DNA from: JBOHBN01 sp050698355
Lineage (GTDB): Bacteria > Actinomycetota > Actinomycetes > Streptosporangiales > WHST01
Length of the DNA: 17,638 nucleotides
Reading direction: 5' to 3'
Assembly (NCBI GenBank): GCA_050698355.1
Contig: JBOHBN010000163.1
Span: forward strand, 1-17,638
The stretch's first letter is position 1. Each line of letters opens with the position of its first letter. The notes under the pieces are model-generated. The model was not told where the DNA came from. It saw nothing but the letters and a program-made list of their open reading frames with translations, and did no database searches. Position numbers and translations under genes: made by a program. Positions 14,392-17,638 of this stretch are shown in pieces.

Positions 14392-14417
14392 AACCTTGAC
14401 AGTCGACTGGTAAGGTT
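14392..14417. promoter_or_regulatory. 26-bp dyad operator upstream of the MerR-type gene
   Basis: The site reads AACCTT, GA, CAGTCGACTG, GT, AAGGTT. Eleven of thirteen base pairs are symmetric about the TCGA centre. The right arm overlaps TAAGGT (14411-14416), a plausible -10 box. MerR-family dimers bind dyads of this size over their promoters, so autoregulation is likely. Confidence 0.55.
14411..14416 (+). promoter_or_regulatory. Putative -10 box for leaderless MerR-ahcY transcript
   Basis: TAAGGT fits TANNNT and ends 8 bases before GTG 14425, where no ribosome binding site is present. TTGACA at 14396-14401 is only 9 bases upstream, too close to serve as the -35 of this box. Confidence 0.4.
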
Positions 14418-14424
14418 ACGGCTC

Positions 14425-14796
14425 GTGGACGGGCTGACCATCGCCGAGGCGGCGGCGACGACCGGATGGTCGTCGCGCATGCTGCGCTACATCGAGGAGA
14501 CCGGCCTGGTCGCCGCCGGGCGGTCCGCATCGGGGTACCGGCTGTACGGACCGGAGCAGCTGCAGCGACTGCGCACCCTGCGGGAGCTGCTGCAGCAGTT
14601 CGGCATCGGCCTTTCCGACATGGGCTTCGCGCGCCAGCTGCGTACCGACGCCAGCCTGCGCAGGGCCGTAGACGGCTGGCTGGCAGCGAGCCCGCGGCGT
14701 CCCGTCGACGTCGAACCCGCGGACTGGCTCCGCTGGGAACAGGACAAGCACGAGCGGCTGCTCGCCGTCGTGCACGGATCGGTTGAGGGAGCGTAA
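14425..14796 (+). CDS. MerR-family transcriptional regulator
   Basis: A 123-residue regulator. The N-terminal winged helix-turn-helix is LTIAEAAATTGWSSRMLRYI then EETGLVAAGRSASGYRLYGP, the classic MerR signature, followed by the helix LQRLRTLRELLQQFGIGLSD and a short C-terminal coiled coil. No cysteine is present, so it is not a metal or redox sensor of the MerR/SoxR kind, and it has no large effector domain. GTG 14425 is chosen because the helix-turn-helix begins five residues later; the frame is open further upstream but passes through the hairpin and lacks homology. It ends 3 bases before the ahcY start, so it is probably co-transcribed with ahcY and a candidate regulator of the methyl-cycle genes. 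The effector is unknown. Confidence 0.85.
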   Translation: MDGLTIAEAAATTGWSSRMLRYIEETGLVAAGRSASGYRLYGPEQLQRLRTLRELLQQFGIGLSDMGFARQLRTDASLRRAVDGWLAASPRRPVDVEPADWLRWEQDKHERLLAVVHGSVEGA

Positions 14797-14799
14797 CCA

Positions 14800-16233
<1,434 letters not shown>

Positions 16234-16255
16234 TCCGGACGGTTCTATGCAGTCG

Positions 16256-16293
16256 CCAGGGGCTCACTCGGTTCCAACCGGGTGAGCCCCTGG
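16256..16293. terminator. 18-bp hairpin between the two SAH hydrolase genes
   Basis: The arms CCAGGGGCTCACTCGGTT (16256-16273) and AACCGGGTGAGCCCCTGG (16276-16293) pair at 17 of 18 positions, with one G-T wobble, around a CC loop. It lies 22 bases after the ahcY stop and ends 5 bases before the GGGAGG ribosome binding site of the next gene. It may terminate or attenuate read-through, or protect the ahcY message. Confidence 0.6.
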
Positions 16294-16309
16294 TGGTCGG
16301 GAGGCACTT

Positions 16310-17569
16310 GTGACGTACGACGTCGCAGACCTGGGGCTTGCCGAACAGGGCGTGCGCCGGGTCGAGTGGGCGGCGCGGGCGATGCCTGGGCTGGCGCAGC
16401 TACGCGAGCGGTTCGGCCGGGAGCGGCCGCTGGCCGGCGTGCGGGTCGCTGCCTGCCTGCACGTCACCTCCGAGACCGCGAATCTCGTACGGGTGCTGGT
16501 GGCGGGAGGCGCCGAGGTCGCGCTCGCGGCGTCGAACCCGTTGTCCACCCAGGACGACACCGCGGCCGCCCTCGCCACCGAGTACGGCGTCAGCGTGCAT
16601 GCCCGCGCCGGCGTCGACCTGGACACCTACTACAAGCACATCGCGACGGTGCTCGACACCGGTCCCGACCTCGTCCTGGACGACGGTTGCGACCTCACCA
16701 CCAGCCTGCATGCCGACCGGCCGGACCTGCTCGACGGCGTCCGGGCCGGCTGCGAGGACACCACGACCGGCGTCGTACGGCTGCGCCAGATGGCGGCTGC
16801 CGGTGCGTTGCGGATCCCGGTCGTGGCCGTGAACGATACCCGCGTCAAGCGAATGTTCGACAACAGGTACGGCACCGGGCAGTCCACGATCGACGCGATC
16901 ATGCGCGCGACGAACCTGCTGCTCGCCGGCCGTACGGTCGTGGTCGCGGGCTTCGGGTACTGCGGGCGCGGGGTCGCCGAGCGGGCGCGCGGGCTCGGCG
17001 CTCACGTCATCGTCACCGAGGTCGACCCGGTCGTGGCGCTGGACGCGATGATGCAGGGCTACTCGGTCGCGCCGATGGACGAGGCGGCGCCCGTCGGCGA
17101 CGTGTTCGTGACGGTGACCGGCAACCGCGACGTGATCAGTTCCCGTCACCTCGCCGCGATGAAGGACGGCGCGGTGCTCGCCAACTCGGGGCACTTCGAC
17201 GTCGAGATCGACGTACGGGCGCTGCGCGCGCTCGCCAGCGACGTACGGCCGGACGTGCGACCCGCCGTGGACGAGTACGTGCTGGACGACGGGCGCAGGT
17301 TGCTGCTGCTCGCCGACGGCAGGCTGGCCAACCTCGGCGCCGCGGAGGGACATCCGGCCGCGGTGATGGACCTGTCATTCACGGGGCAGGCGCTCACCGC
17401 CGCGTGGCTCGCCGCCGACGGTACGGACCTGGCTCCGGGCGTGCACGAGGTGCCGGAGTCGATCGGTGCCGAGGTCGCCCGCCTGGAGCTGGAGGCGCTC
17501 GGCGTACGCGTCGACGCGCTCACCGCCGACCAGCGCGCGTACTTGGGCTCGTGGCAGCAGGGTTCGTAG
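16310..17569 (+). CDS. Adenosylhomocysteinase-like protein, short archaeal/Thermotoga-type paralogue
   Basis: A 419-residue second member of the SAH hydrolase family, clearly different from its neighbour. Conserved: ACLHVTSETANL (His51, Glu55), NPLSTQDDTAAAL, LDDGCDLTTSLH, CEDTTTGVVRL (Glu149), Lys180 and Asp184 in RVKRMFDNRYG, the NAD loop GFGYCGRG (214-221), and NSGHFDVEID. It lacks the roughly 40-residue bacterial insertion and the C-terminal KPDHYRY tail, ending instead YLGSWQQGS as archaeal forms do. The catalytic set looks complete, so it is probably active. Some archaeal relatives prefer S-inosylhomocysteine, so a substrate other than SAH is possible. GTG 16310 has GGGAGG 5 bases upstream. 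The gene may share the ahcY transcript through an intervening hairpin, and another hairpin closes the unit. Confidence 0.88.
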   Translation: MTYDVADLGLAEQGVRRVEWAARAMPGLAQLRERFGRERPLAGVRVAACLHVTSETANLVRVLVAGGAEVALAASNPLSTQDDTAAALATEYGVSVHARAGVDLDTYYKHIATVLDTGPDLVLDDGCDLTTSLHADRPDLLDGVRAGCEDTTTGVVRLRQMAAAGALRIPVVAVNDTRVKRMFDNRYGTGQSTIDAIMRATNLLLAGRTVVVAGFGYCGRGVAERARGLGAHVIVTEVDPVVALDAMMQGYSVAPMDEAAPVGDVFVTVTGNRDVISSRHLAAMKDGAVLANSGHFDVEIDVRALRALASDVRPDVRPAVDEYVLDDGRRLLLLADGRLANLGAAEGHPAAVMDLSFTGQALTAAWLAADGTDLAPGVHEVPESIGAEVARLELEALGVRVDALTADQRAYLGSWQQGS

Positions 17570-17577
17570 CCCGGTCA

Positions 17578-17635
17578 CCGCAACGTGTCAGTAGCTCAGC
17601 CCGCCCTGGCGGGCTGGGCTACTGACACGTTGCGG
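17578..17635. terminator. 28-bp hairpin after the second SAH hydrolase gene (copy B of the repeat family)
   Basis: Arms 17578-17605 and 17608-17635 pair with a single G-T wobble around a CT loop. The core GTGTCAGTAGCTCAGC at 17585 matches copy A at 14301; over the 44-base core 35 bases are identical and the changes preserve pairing. It begins 9 bases after the stop codon of the preceding gene. Confidence 0.75.
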
Positions 17636-17638
17636 GAC

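Noticed and set aside
14396..14416. TTGACA and TAAGGT as a -35/-10 pair before the MerR-type gene
   Set aside because: The spacing is only 9 bases, far below the 16-19 needed. TTGACA is better explained as part of the left half of the dyad.
14299..14424. Longer MerR protein starting in the terminator (from 14299)
   Set aside because: The extension translates the hairpin and promoter region and has no family resemblance; GTG 14425 gives the canonical N-terminus.

Overview
The window is very GC-rich, with nearly all third codon positions G or C, frequent GTG starts and dense 4-base stop/start overlaps. Together with the gene content this indicates an Actinomycetota (high-GC Gram-positive) chromosome; I cannot name the genus. 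Every gene seen is of chromosomal type. There are no tRNAs, rRNAs, CRISPR arrays, insertion sequences or phage genes, and no gap over 300 bases without a gene.

Region 1 (1-5518) is a block whose order I recall as conserved in actinobacteria (for example around manA/manB in Mycobacterium). A zincin-like metallopeptidase (cut by the window edge) diverges from a DUF3499 zinc-ribbon protein. Then come phosphohexomutase manB, a Trm112-like zinc-ribbon protein, a SIS-domain protein related to phosphoglucose/phosphomannose isomerase, a cation diffusion facilitator and class I mannose-6-phosphate isomerase manA. From manB to manA each gene overlaps the next by 4-7 bases, so the five are surely one translation-coupled operon. 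Its clear theme is interconversion of hexose phosphates for mannosylated envelope glycans.

Region 2 (5519-9399) holds two tandem paralogous single-pass membrane proteins of unknown function, whose outer domains share four cysteines at identical spacing, followed by a BioF2/FemAB-like GNAT acyltransferase. The acyltransferase looks slightly less GC-rich than its neighbours and lies between two strong hairpins.

Region 3 (9400-12662) is an ABC exporter (permease and ATPase, minus strand) facing away from a MarR/GbsR-type regulator. One perfect 16-bp palindrome covers the -35 elements of both divergent promoters, which is a textbook self-regulated efflux layout.

Region 4 (12663-14344) is a DGPF/YciI-like gene coupled to an ECF42-type sigma factor with its long C-terminal extension, closed by a 21-bp perfect hairpin.

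Region 5 (14345-17638) is a MerR-family regulator with a large dyad over its promoter, a full-length S-adenosylhomocysteine hydrolase, and right behind it a second, shorter SAH hydrolase paralogue of the archaeal/Thermotoga type. The block ends in a hairpin that is a covarying homologue of the one at its start. Several genes (DUF3499, ABC ATPase, MerR) appear to be leaderless, with a -10 box 6-8 bases before the start codon and no ribosome binding site.
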